Below the pieces are notes generated by a model. That model did not search any database, was not told where the DNA came from, and saw nothing but the letters and a program-made list of their open reading frames with translations. The translations under genes and the position numbers were made by a program. Of a stretch of DNA of 5,105 bases, positions 1 to 5,105 are shown piece after piece. This DNA comes from RGUW01 sp049421025 (GTDB taxonomy: Bacteria; Cyanobacteriota; Cyanobacteriia; PCC-6307; Cyanobiaceae): assembly GCA_049421025.1 (NCBI GenBank), contig JBMSMG010000099.1, forward strand, positions 1-5,105, in the 5' to 3' direction. The first letter of the stretch is position 1; every line of letters starts with the position of its first letter.

Positions 1-30
1 CGATCAGCCCAACAGTCGATCAGCCCAACA
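1..30. repeat. 16-bp tandem direct repeat at the 3' end of hrcA
   Basis: The 14-mer CGATCAGCCCAACA occurs at 1-14 and again at 17-30, separated by GT, so the period is 16 bp. The right copy contains the last codons and TGA stop (20-22) of hrcA, read on the minus strand; the left copy repeats the same bases just after the stop. The left copy touches the window edge, so more units could lie outside. A recent slippage or duplication event is the simplest explanation. The repeat does not alter the HrcA protein because the stop is in the first unit met by the ribosome. Confidence 0.85.
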
Positions 31-1003
31 ACCGCTCCAGCACCTGGGCCACCGAGCGCACGGCTGAGCGAGCGGTGGCGTAGGCCATGCGCATTGGCCC
101 GATCAGGGCCACATGGCCCACGCTGCCATCGCCGCTGCGGTAGTCGGCCTGCACCAAGGAGCAATGCTGGAGAGCGTTGTTGGGGTGCTCAGCGCCAATC
201 CAGATGCCCCCTGCCTGCAGCACCTGTTGAGGCGCCTCCTCGACCAGCTGCAGCAGTGGTCTGATGCGGGTGCTCTGCTCAAACTCGGGTTGGGCGAGTA
301 GGCCCCCAAGCCCGGCAGCAATGGCAGCGCCTTTGAGGTGTTCGGCCTGTTGGTGATGCTGCTCAAGGGCCCGCCTGAGCAGCTCGCCGCTGCCATGCAG
401 CTCCAGCGGCAGTTGCCGCCAGGCGATGCGGCCTTCACGTCCGCCTTGGAGTTGGTTGTTGGTCCAGCGCTCCAGCATCTCCACCTGATCGGTGTTGCCG
501 GCGGGCAGCCGCAGGTTGAGGCTGCTGTGGCCGGCCTGGCCCTGCACCAACAGCACCAGCAAGCGATCACCACTGGCCACCAGCCGCACCGCCTGCAGCT
601 GGGGATTGGGGGGCTGGGGACGGGTGATCAGGCTCAGCAGGCCGGTCAGATCGGCCAGTCGCCGCGCCAGGTGCTGCAGTAGATCATCGAGCGCGGCCCA
701 TTGCAGTCCGAGGCTGCCCAGCTCGCGCTCCAGCTGACTGGCTGCCGCGCCTGGACTGGGTAGCAGCTCGTTGACATAAACCCGGTAACCCGCCTGGCTG
801 GGGATGCGGCCGGCCGAGGTGTGGGGCTGGGTCAGCAGGCCGCGCTGCTCCAGGATTCCCATGGCGGAGCGCACGGTGGCGGCGCTGGCCTCCAAGCCAA
901 AGCGGCGCACCAAGGTCTTGCTGCCCACCGGCTCGGTCGTGTCCACGTAATGGCGCACCGTGGCCTGCAGAACCTGTTGCTGGCGTGGAGAAAGGCTCTG
1001 CAA
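20..1003 (-). CDS. hrcA: Heat-inducible transcription repressor HrcA
   Basis: This 327-residue protein is a DNA-binding repressor of heat-shock chaperonin genes (groESL, groEL2 and similar) that in this family binds the CIRCE inverted repeat and is kept active by GroEL. The N-terminal winged helix covers about residues 1-75 and carries the family pattern TVRSAM (43-48), LEQRGLL (51-57) and QPHTSAGRIPS (59-69), followed by GYRVYV. The middle (about 100-300) fits the GAF-like dimerisation domain with its inserted subdomain. The C-terminus has the typical VALIGPMRMAY signature before the final helix. Length is near the family norm of about 340. The start is a TTG at 1003-1001; no in-frame ATG or GTG was found between it and the upstream rhodanese gene, and the protein begins at the expected LSPRQQ position. 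The ribosome site is weak (AGAG a few bases upstream). No CIRCE element is seen nearby, so autoregulation is not supported here. Confidence 0.95.
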   Translation of the reverse strand: MQSLSPRQQQVLQATVRHYVDTTEPVGSKTLVRRFGLEASAATVRSAMGILEQRGLLTQPHTSAGRIPSQAGYRVYVNELLPSPGAAASQLERELGSLGLQWAALDDLLQHLARRLADLTGLLSLITRPQPPNPQLQAVRLVASGDRLLVLLVQGQAGHSSLNLRLPAGNTDQVEMLERWTNNQLQGGREGRIAWRQLPLELHGSGELLRRALEQHHQQAEHLKGAAIAAGLGGLLAQPEFEQSTRIRPLLQLVEEAPQQVLQAGGIWIGAEHPNNALQHCSLVQADYRSGDGSVGHVALIGPMRMAYATARSAVRSVAQVLERLLG

Positions 1004-1087
1004 ATCAGCTCTGATGCGCGGTGGGCCAAGGGCCAGAGTTGATCGTAGGGCTGCTCTCAGGTCTGTTGGCTGGGCTGTGATCGCCTG

Positions 1088-1432
1088 TCAATAACGCGGC
1101 ACCTCCGGGTCGACTTCGACGCTCCAGGCGTCGATGCCGCCTTGGAGATTGAGCACATTGGTGTAGCCCTGCTGCTCGATCAACCAACTGCCGAACTGCC
1201 AGCTGCGCACGCCGGCATGGCAGAGCACGGCCACAGGCCGCTCGCGCTCGAGCAGCGTCTCGATCTGGGCGATCCACTCAGCCGAGCGGCTCAAGGGCAA
1301 ATGCACCACCGGCCAGCTCAGCCGGGCCAGCTCCAGCTCCTGGTCTTCGCGCACATCGACCAGCTGGATTGCTTCGCCCAGCTCAAGCCGCTGCTGCAGG
1401 GCCTGGGCGCGAATGCTCACGGGTGTGGTCAT
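1088..1432 (-). CDS. Single-domain rhodanese-like sulfurtransferase
   Basis: The product is a 114-residue, probably cytoplasmic, single-domain rhodanese. Family members carry a persulfide on an active-site cysteine and move sulfur to acceptors such as cyanide, thioredoxin or biosynthetic enzymes; the substrate cannot be read from sequence. Visible marks are LVDVRED (residues 24-30, the CH2A-like motif), the active loop CHAGVRS (71-77, with Cys71 and Arg76 in the CxxxxR arrangement of six-residue loops), and the closing LQGGIDAWS (96-104). The Cys is intact, so an active enzyme is likely. An in-frame ATG at 1477 would add 15 residues rich in polar and Pro residues (MRPTQDGSILTPAAP), but the domain begins after the ATG at 1432, and the longer form would overlap the divergent gene; I prefer 1432. 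Neither start has a clear Shine-Dalgarno. It lies 84 bases upstream of hrcA on the same strand and may be cotranscribed with it. Confidence 0.88.
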   Translation of the reverse strand: MTTPVSIRAQALQQRLELGEAIQLVDVREDQELELARLSWPVVHLPLSRSAEWIAQIETLLERERPVAVLCHAGVRSWQFGSWLIEQQGYTNVLNLQGGIDAWSVEVDPEVPRY

Positions 1433-1475
1433 CGGGGCGGCAGGGGTCAAGATGGACCCATCCTGCGTGGGACGC

Positions 1476-3050
1476 ATGAGGGCCCGCCCATTTTTGGCGG
1501 TGGTGCTGACGCTGGCGGTGACCTTGCTGGCTCTAGCTGGAGCCGGATGGTGGTGGGTGCTGGCCCATTCGCCGCTGCAGCTGCAGCATCAGCCTCTGCA
1601 GCTGCCGTTGGCGGCCCGGTTTGTGCCGCGCCAGGCGCCGTTGAGCTTCTACTGGCTCGGCGATGGCCGCGGGCTCGAGGCCTATGCCCGTGCCGCTGCG
1701 CCGGGGCGCCGGCGCCGGGAGGCCGTGGCCTCGCTCAACCGCCTGCGCGATGGTGCCTTTGCAGCCGCTGGTCTCGACTACCCCAGCGAGCTCGATGCAT
1801 GGCTGGGCCCTGAAACCGGCCTGGCCCTGCTGTCAGATCAACCGGGCGGGCCCCCCTCCGGCTGGCTGTTGACCTTGCGGGGCCGCAATGGTGATGGTGC
1901 CCGGCGCTTCCTGCAGCGCTTCTGGCAGGCCCGCAGCCTGGCCGGGGTTGATCTGCAGGTGGGCAGCTACCGCGGTCTAGGGGTGATCAGCGGCCGCGGC
2001 GGTGTGGTCGGTCAGGCCGAGCGGCCCCTGGCGACGGCTCTGATCAACGACGACCTGGTGCTCATCGCCTCCGGCCGCGCGGTGCTGGAGCAGGCGCTCG
2101 ATGTCTCGCAGATCGCCGAGCTCAACCAGGCGTCAAGCCCCGACTTTGCCGCCGCCATCAAGCAGCTTGGTGAGGGCCTGGTGCTGCTGCACGCCCGCCC
2201 TGAGGCTCTGCAGCAGTGGTTTGCAGCGCCCCAGGGCAGCGGTGCTCTGACCGCGGCCCTGCGGCCCGAGGGTGCAGGTGTTGTCGTCGATGCGCGCCTG
2301 GCCTTGGCCGAGCCGCTGCCAGCTTTGTCGGCTAGCAGCGGCTCGGCTTCGTTGCTTGCGGCCTATCGCGCCGAAGCCAGCAGCCTCGCGCTGCTGCAGG
2401 CCCCCAGCCAATGGCCGCCCCTGCTCAAGGAGCTGCTCGCTCGCGCCCTGTCGGCAGATGATGCAGGTCCACTGCCGGCTCTGGTGGCCGCAGCAGAACC
2501 TGGTCCGCTGCTGTGGGCCCGCGCCGAGCAGGGCTGGCAGCTGGGCACGCCGGCTCGCAGCCCTGACCCCAAAGAGCTGGCGTCAGAGCTGCAAGCGCAG
2601 CAGCTGGTGCAGGCCCCGGTGCAGCTGGCGGGCCAGAACGTTCAGGTCTGGACCCGCCTGGCTGCCCAGGCCAATGCGGCTGCAGCCGGCCAGCTCGAAG
2701 CCACGGTGGTCGGTGCGCACACGCTGGCCTCCTCGGCGGCCACGGCGGCGCCCACCTGGTGGGGCCAATCGCTGCCCGTGCTCCAGGCGCTGATCGAGCC
2801 TGCTGCGGGGGGGCGGCCAGCGCCCCATGCCCTGGCGGCCCAGCTCAGTGAATGGGGCGCATCGCGGGCGCTGGTGCGCTGGGCCATGGGCCCGGCACCT
2901 GCGCAGCAGCTGTTGCAGAGCTGGCAGCCCTGGCAGGTGCTCTCGGGCCTGGCAGCTCAGCCGCTTGAGCGCGGGGTGCAAGGCCTCAGCTTGAGCCTGG
3001 AGCCAGCCGATCAGGGGCTGGAGCTCCGGGCCAACCTGCGTTTCTCTTGA
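1476..3050 (+). CDS. DUF3352 domain protein, membrane-anchored, function unknown
   Basis: This 524-residue protein has a short basic N-terminus (MRARPF), one hydrophobic segment at about residues 6-28 ending in GWWW, and then a long Ala/Leu/Gln-rich soluble part. That suggests a single N-terminal anchor with the bulk outside the cytoplasm (periplasm or thylakoid lumen). After the anchor come AARFVPRQAPLSFYW (46-60), and GLDYPSELDAWLGPETG (99-115), the kind of stretch I associate with cyanobacterial DUF3352 proteins; this assignment is from memory of the family. No catalytic motif is recognisable. Start choice: ATG 1476 gives the usual MRAR-anchor form. ATG 1452 is in frame, adds MDPSCVGR, and has a better ribosome site (AGGGG at 1442-1446, 5 bases upstream), so it is a real alternative; ATG 1413 would overlap the rhodanese gene. 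The stop is 3 bases before sixA, which implies one transcript. Confidence 0.82.
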   Translation: MRARPFLAVVLTLAVTLLALAGAGWWWVLAHSPLQLQHQPLQLPLAARFVPRQAPLSFYWLGDGRGLEAYARAAAPGRRRREAVASLNRLRDGAFAAAGLDYPSELDAWLGPETGLALLSDQPGGPPSGWLLTLRGRNGDGARRFLQRFWQARSLAGVDLQVGSYRGLGVISGRGGVVGQAERPLATALINDDLVLIASGRAVLEQALDVSQIAELNQASSPDFAAAIKQLGEGLVLLHARPEALQQWFAAPQGSGALTAALRPEGAGVVVDARLALAEPLPALSASSGSASLLAAYRAEASSLALLQAPSQWPPLLKELLARALSADDAGPLPALVAAAEPGPLLWARAEQGWQLGTPARSPDPKELASELQAQQLVQAPVQLAGQNVQVWTRLAAQANAAAAGQLEATVVGAHTLASSAATAAPTWWGQSLPVLQALIEPAAGGRPAPHALAAQLSEWGASRALVRWAMGPAPAQQLLQSWQPWQVLSGLAAQPLERGVQGLSLSLEPADQGLELRANLRFS

Positions 3051-3053
3051 ACG

Positions 3054-3530
3054 ATGCAACTGCTGTTGCTGCGCCATGGCATCGCCGCTGACGGCATGCC
3101 CGATGCCAGCCGCCCACTGACCCCAGCGGGTATCGAGCGCACCAGTGCGGTGCTGCAACGGTTGCTCGCCTTGGATCTGCGCTGTGATCTGCTGTTCAGC
3201 AGCCCCTTGCTCAGGGCTCGCCAGACCGCCGAGCTGGCCGTGGCCGCCGGCTTGGCGCCAGCGCTGCAGCTGGCACCGGCCCTGGCTCCTGGTGGTGATG
3301 CAGCCCCCTGGCTGCAGCAGCAGGCCGCTGCGGCTGAGGCCGCAGCGCTGAATCGGCTTGCGTTGGTGGGCCACGAGCCCGATCTCAGTGCCTTGGCCGC
3401 CGGTTTGATCGGCGCGCCCCCGGGCAGTCTGCAACTCAAAAAAGCGGGAGTGATCGTGCTCAACTGGCAGCCCCCAGCTGGTGCCGCCAGCCTGCAGTGG
3501 CTCGCCAGCCCCAAGCTGCTGCTCGGCTGA
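3054..3530 (+). CDS. sixA: Phosphohistidine phosphatase SixA (histidine phosphatase superfamily)
   Basis: This 158-residue cytoplasmic protein matches SixA in size (E. coli about 161) and motifs. The RHG triad is at residues 7-9, with His8 the expected phospho-accepting nucleophile; SSPLLRARQTAE (49-60) supplies the second phosphate-binding arginine; and VGHEPDLS (105-112) has the second catalytic His107. SixA-type enzymes remove phosphate from phosphohistidine in phosphorelay proteins; in E. coli ArcB and the PTS protein NPr have been proposed as targets. No kinase, HPt or PTS gene is in this window, so the partner is unknown here. The start ATG follows the DUF3352 stop by 3 bases and has no clear Shine-Dalgarno, which suggests translational coupling. 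The middle (about 60-100) is Ala/Leu/Gln-rich and less conserved. A broader phosphoglycerate-mutase-like phosphatase is the alternative. Confidence 0.9.
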   Translation: MQLLLLRHGIAADGMPDASRPLTPAGIERTSAVLQRLLALDLRCDLLFSSPLLRARQTAELAVAAGLAPALQLAPALAPGGDAAPWLQQQAAAAEAAALNRLALVGHEPDLSALAAGLIGAPPGSLQLKKAGVIVLNWQPPAGAASLQWLASPKLLLG

Positions 3531-3547
3531 GCCCATTGCAGCCAGCG

Positions 3548-3576
3548 CTACGAAGCCTGCCGCTCAGGCGGCGTAG
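3548..3576. promoter_or_regulatory. Two-tier stem-loop between sixA and gltA
   Basis: CTACG (3548-3552) pairs with CGTAG (3572-3576), and inside it GCCTG (3555-3559) pairs with CAGGC (3565-3569), with an AA/GG internal bulge and a five-base loop CCGCT. All ten pairs are Watson-Crick. No T-tract follows, so it is not a standard intrinsic terminator. It could be a leader structure for gltA, an mRNA-stabilising or processing element at the sixA 3' end, or an operator-like inverted repeat. Function is inferred only from position. Confidence 0.55.
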
Positions 3577-3605
3577 GTTCGAACCAGCGATCGATCGGCC
3601 ATGGC
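3576..3605. repeat. Cluster of three palindromes at the gltA start
   Basis: Three perfect palindromes follow one another: GGTTCGAACC (3576-3585), CGATCGATCG (3588-3597) and GCCATGGC (3598-3605), the last containing the gltA start codon. The first shares base 3576 with the stem-loop just upstream. They could be a regulator binding site or a folded leader, but short palindromes rich in CGATCG also arise readily in cyanobacterial genomes. They do not match NtcA (GTA-N8-TAC) sites. Confidence 0.5.
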
Positions 3606-4770
3606 TGTTGACTCCCCGCTTGCCCCCGCGCCTGTGGAGCGGCCGCCGTTCCGTCCGGGTTTAGAGGGGGTGCCAGCCACCCAGTCGGCGATCTGCGACA
3701 TCGATGGGCTCAAGGGGCTGCTCACCTACCGCGGCTACACGGTTGATGACCTGGTCGCCCAGAGCAGCTTTTTAGAGACGGCCTACCTGCTGATCTGGGG
3801 GGAGCTGCCCACCGCAGCCCAGCTCAAGGAGTTTGAGCACGAGGTGCAGATGCACCGGCGGGTGAGCTTCCGCATCCGCGACATGATGAAGAGCTTCCCC
3901 TCCCAGGGGCACCCCATGGACGCGCTGCAGGCCAGTGCGGCGTCGCTGGGGCTGTTTTATTCAAGGCGCGCGCTCGACAACCCCGAGTACATCGTCTCGG
4001 CGGTGGTGCGGCTGCTGGCCAAGATCCCCACGATGGTGGCGGCCTTTCAGTTGATCCGCAAAGGCCAGGACCCGATCCAGCCCCGTGACGATCTGCCCTA
4101 CGCGGCCAACTTCCTCTACATGCTCACCGAGCGGGAACCGGACCCGCTGGCGGCGCGCATCTTCGATGCGTGCCTGATCCTGCATGCCGAGCACAGCCTC
4201 AACGCCAGCACCTTCAGCGCCCGGGTGACGGCCAGCACCCTCACCGACCCCTACGCGGTGGTGGCCTCGGCGGTGGGCACCCTGGCCGGCCCCCTGCATG
4301 GCGGCGCCAACGAAGACGTGCTGACGATGCTTGAGGAGATCGGCAGTGAGGATCGGGTCGAGGCCTGGCTCGAGCGGGCTATCGCCGAAAAGCAAAAAAT
4401 CATGGGCTTCGGCCACCGCGAGTACAAGGTCAAGGACCCCCGCGCGGTGATCCTGCAGAAGCTGGCGGAACAGCTGTTTGATCAGTTCGGCCACGATCCG
4501 CTCTACGACCTGGCCCGCAAGCTCGAGGCGGTGGCAGCCGAGCGCCTTGGCCCAAAAGGGATCTATCCCAACGTCGATTTTTATTCGGGCCTGGTGTACC
4601 GCAAGCTCGGCATCCCGGAGGACCTGTTCACGCCAATTTTTGCGATCGCCCGCACCGCTGGCTGGCTCGCCCATTGGAAGGAGCAGTTGGGGGCTAATCG
4701 CATTTACCGGCCCTCGCAGATCTACACCGGAGCTGCCGGGCGTGACTGGATGCCGCTGCAGGCCCGCTAA
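3601..4770 (+). CDS. gltA: Citrate synthase
   Basis: The 389-residue cytoplasmic enzyme condenses acetyl-CoA with oxaloacetate to citrate, the entry step of the TCA cycle; in cyanobacteria this branch mainly yields 2-oxoglutarate for nitrogen assimilation. Catalytic residues are all visible: His233 in AGPLHGGANEDV (229-240), His272 in MGFGHREYKVKDPRA (268-282) and Asp326 in YPNVDFYSG (322-330), equivalent to His274, His320 and Asp375 of the pig enzyme. The substrate-site region HAEHSLNASTF (195-205) and the C-terminal RIYRPSQIY (367-375) are also present. Length is that of the short bacterial type, without the N-terminal NADH-binding extension of the E. coli hexameric type. The first 20 residues are Pro-rich and probably disordered. 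The ATG at 3601 has no Shine-Dalgarno and is preceded by the stem-loop and palindromes. A 2-methylcitrate synthase is a relative, but no propionate genes are nearby. ndhA follows after 24 bases. Confidence 0.96.
   Translation: MAVDSPLAPAPVERPPFRPGLEGVPATQSAICDIDGLKGLLTYRGYTVDDLVAQSSFLETAYLLIWGELPTAAQLKEFEHEVQMHRRVSFRIRDMMKSFPSQGHPMDALQASAASLGLFYSRRALDNPEYIVSAVVRLLAKIPTMVAAFQLIRKGQDPIQPRDDLPYAANFLYMLTEREPDPLAARIFDACLILHAEHSLNASTFSARVTASTLTDPYAVVASAVGTLAGPLHGGANEDVLTMLEEIGSEDRVEAWLERAIAEKQKIMGFGHREYKVKDPRAVILQKLAEQLFDQFGHDPLYDLARKLEAVAAERLGPKGIYPNVDFYSGLVYRKLGIPEDLFTPIFAIARTAGWLAHWKEQLGANRIYRPSQIYTGAAGRDWMPLQAR
4642..4649. repeat. HIP1 octamer GCGATCGC
   Basis: A perfect copy of the highly iterated palindrome HIP1, which is abundant in many cyanobacterial genomes, sits inside gltA. 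It is the only exact copy I noticed here. It supports a cyanobacterial source only weakly, since eight bases can occur by chance in GC-rich DNA. Confidence 0.5.
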
Positions 4771-4794
4771 GTTGCCTCCATCACAGCCGCTCCG

Positions 4795-5105
4795 ATGGTG
4801 ACCACCCCAGGGGGCCTGGATCTGCAGGCCAGTTTCGAAGCAGCCCTTGAAGGGTTTGGCCTCAGCCATGGTGTAGCCCACCTGCTCTGGCTGCCGCTGC
4901 CCATGGTGCTGGTGCTGGTCGCCGCGGTGGTCGGCGTGCTGGTCAACGTCTGGCTGGAGCGCAAGATCTCAGCCGCCGTGCAGCAGCGCATCGGCCCTGA
5001 ATATGCCGGTGCGCTGGGCATCTTGCAGCCGATGGCCGACGGCATGAAGCTGCTGTTCAAAGAAGACATCATTCCGGCGCGCGCCGACGGGCTGCTGTTC
5101 ACCCT
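4795..5105 (+). CDS. ndhA: NAD(P)H-quinone oxidoreductase subunit 1 NdhA, 5' part (runs off the window)
   Basis: The first 103 codons and two bases of a protein usually about 370 residues long are present. NdhA is the NuoH-like membrane subunit of NDH-1; it forms part of the quinone site and links the peripheral arm to the membrane arm in respiration and photosystem I cyclic flow. The N-terminus (LDLQASFEAALEGFGL, 8-23) is amphipathic, followed by a first membrane helix at about 30-53. Then come the highly conserved WLERKISAAVQQRIGPEYAG (53-72) and GILQPMADGMKLLFKED (75-91), the latter matching the complex I subunit 1 signature as I recall it. The ATG at 4795 is followed at once by GTG 4798; no start codon lies between the gltA stop and 4795 in this frame. 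No Shine-Dalgarno is apparent. The 24-base gap to gltA suggests cotranscription. ndhI, ndhG and ndhE are expected next outside the window, by analogy with other cyanobacteria. Confidence 0.95.
   Translation, partial: MVTTPGGLDLQASFEAALEGFGLSHGVAHLLWLPLPMVLVLVAAVVGVLVNVWLERKISAAVQQRIGPEYAGALGILQPMADGMKLLFKEDIIPARADGLLFT

Noticed and set aside
338..737. Open frames on the plus strand opposite hrcA
   Set aside because: They are antisense to the well-supported HrcA and have no recognisable content.
1064..1083. A loosely similar, inverted copy of the hrcA-end repeat (TGTTGG, GCTG and ATCG in order) upstream of hrcA
   Set aside because: It needs two insertions to align with the repeat unit, so chance similarity in GC-rich sequence is likely; no mobile element boundaries are supported.
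1042..1091. Possible hrcA promoter on the minus strand: a perfect TTGACA (1086-1091) and a TACGAT (1042-1047)
   Set aside because: They are about 38 bases apart, so they cannot form one promoter; TTGACA has no acceptable -10 at 16-18 bases, and TACGAT matches only four of six bases with no -35. Too weak to annotate without a mapped transcript start.
1142..1813. A 223-codon open frame on the plus strand over the rhodanese and the start of DUF3352
   Set aside because: It is the antisense of the rhodanese active site and then a shifted frame of DUF3352, with low-complexity Ala/Gly runs and no family resemblance.
2583..3536. A 317-codon open frame on the minus strand opposite DUF3352 and sixA
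   Set aside because: It is Gln/Gly/Arg-rich with no recognisable domain and lies fully antisense to two genes with clear family or anchor features. Long antisense frames are expected in such GC-rich DNA.
3572..3590. A possible tRNA T-arm, because GGTTCGAACC resembles the T-loop consensus
   Set aside because: The flanking bases do not form the five-pair T-stem (the second pair would be G-A), and there is no acceptor, D-arm or anticodon arm in the 70-base gap.
3961..4881. A 306-codon open frame on the minus strand opposite gltA and the ndhA start
   Set aside because: It mirrors the highly conserved citrate synthase, its composition is typical of a shadow frame, and no domain is seen.

Overview
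The window looks like a core chromosomal segment of a high-GC picocyanobacterium of the Synechococcus/Cyanobium type. The evidence is an ndhA-type start of photosynthetic NDH-1, a DUF3352 protein (a family I know mainly from cyanobacteria), GC-rich coding throughout, mostly leaderless or weak-SD starts, and one perfect HIP1 octamer. Genus is an inference from gene content, order and base composition; no rRNA or other marker is present.

Layout. Minus strand, left side: hrcA (heat-shock repressor, 20-1003) lies downstream of a short single-domain rhodanese (1088-1432), with an 84-base gap. A 16-bp tandem duplication covers the 3' end and stop codon of hrcA at the left edge. A tight divergent junction (about 43 bases with the starts preferred here) separates these from the plus-strand block: a membrane-anchored DUF3352 protein (1476-3050), sixA (3054-3530, 3 bases later), citrate synthase gltA (3601-4770, 70 bases later, behind a strong hairpin and several palindromes), and the 5' part of ndhA (4795 to the right edge, 24 bases after gltA). 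The window is almost fully coding; no gap exceeds about 85 bases.

How the genes work together. HrcA would repress chaperonin genes elsewhere; the rhodanese is a probable small sulfurtransferase. DUF3352 and SixA are packed tightly enough to be one transcript, although DUF3352 function is unknown. Citrate synthase feeds the oxidative branch of the TCA cycle, which supplies 2-oxoglutarate for ammonium assimilation, and NdhA is the quinone-site membrane subunit of NDH-1, which works in respiration and cyclic electron flow. No tRNA, rRNA, CRISPR array, insertion sequence, phage or defence gene was seen. This is an ordinary housekeeping region; I found no convincing undescribed system. The most worthwhile items are the structured gap before gltA, the DUF3352-sixA pair, and the tandem repeat at the end of hrcA.
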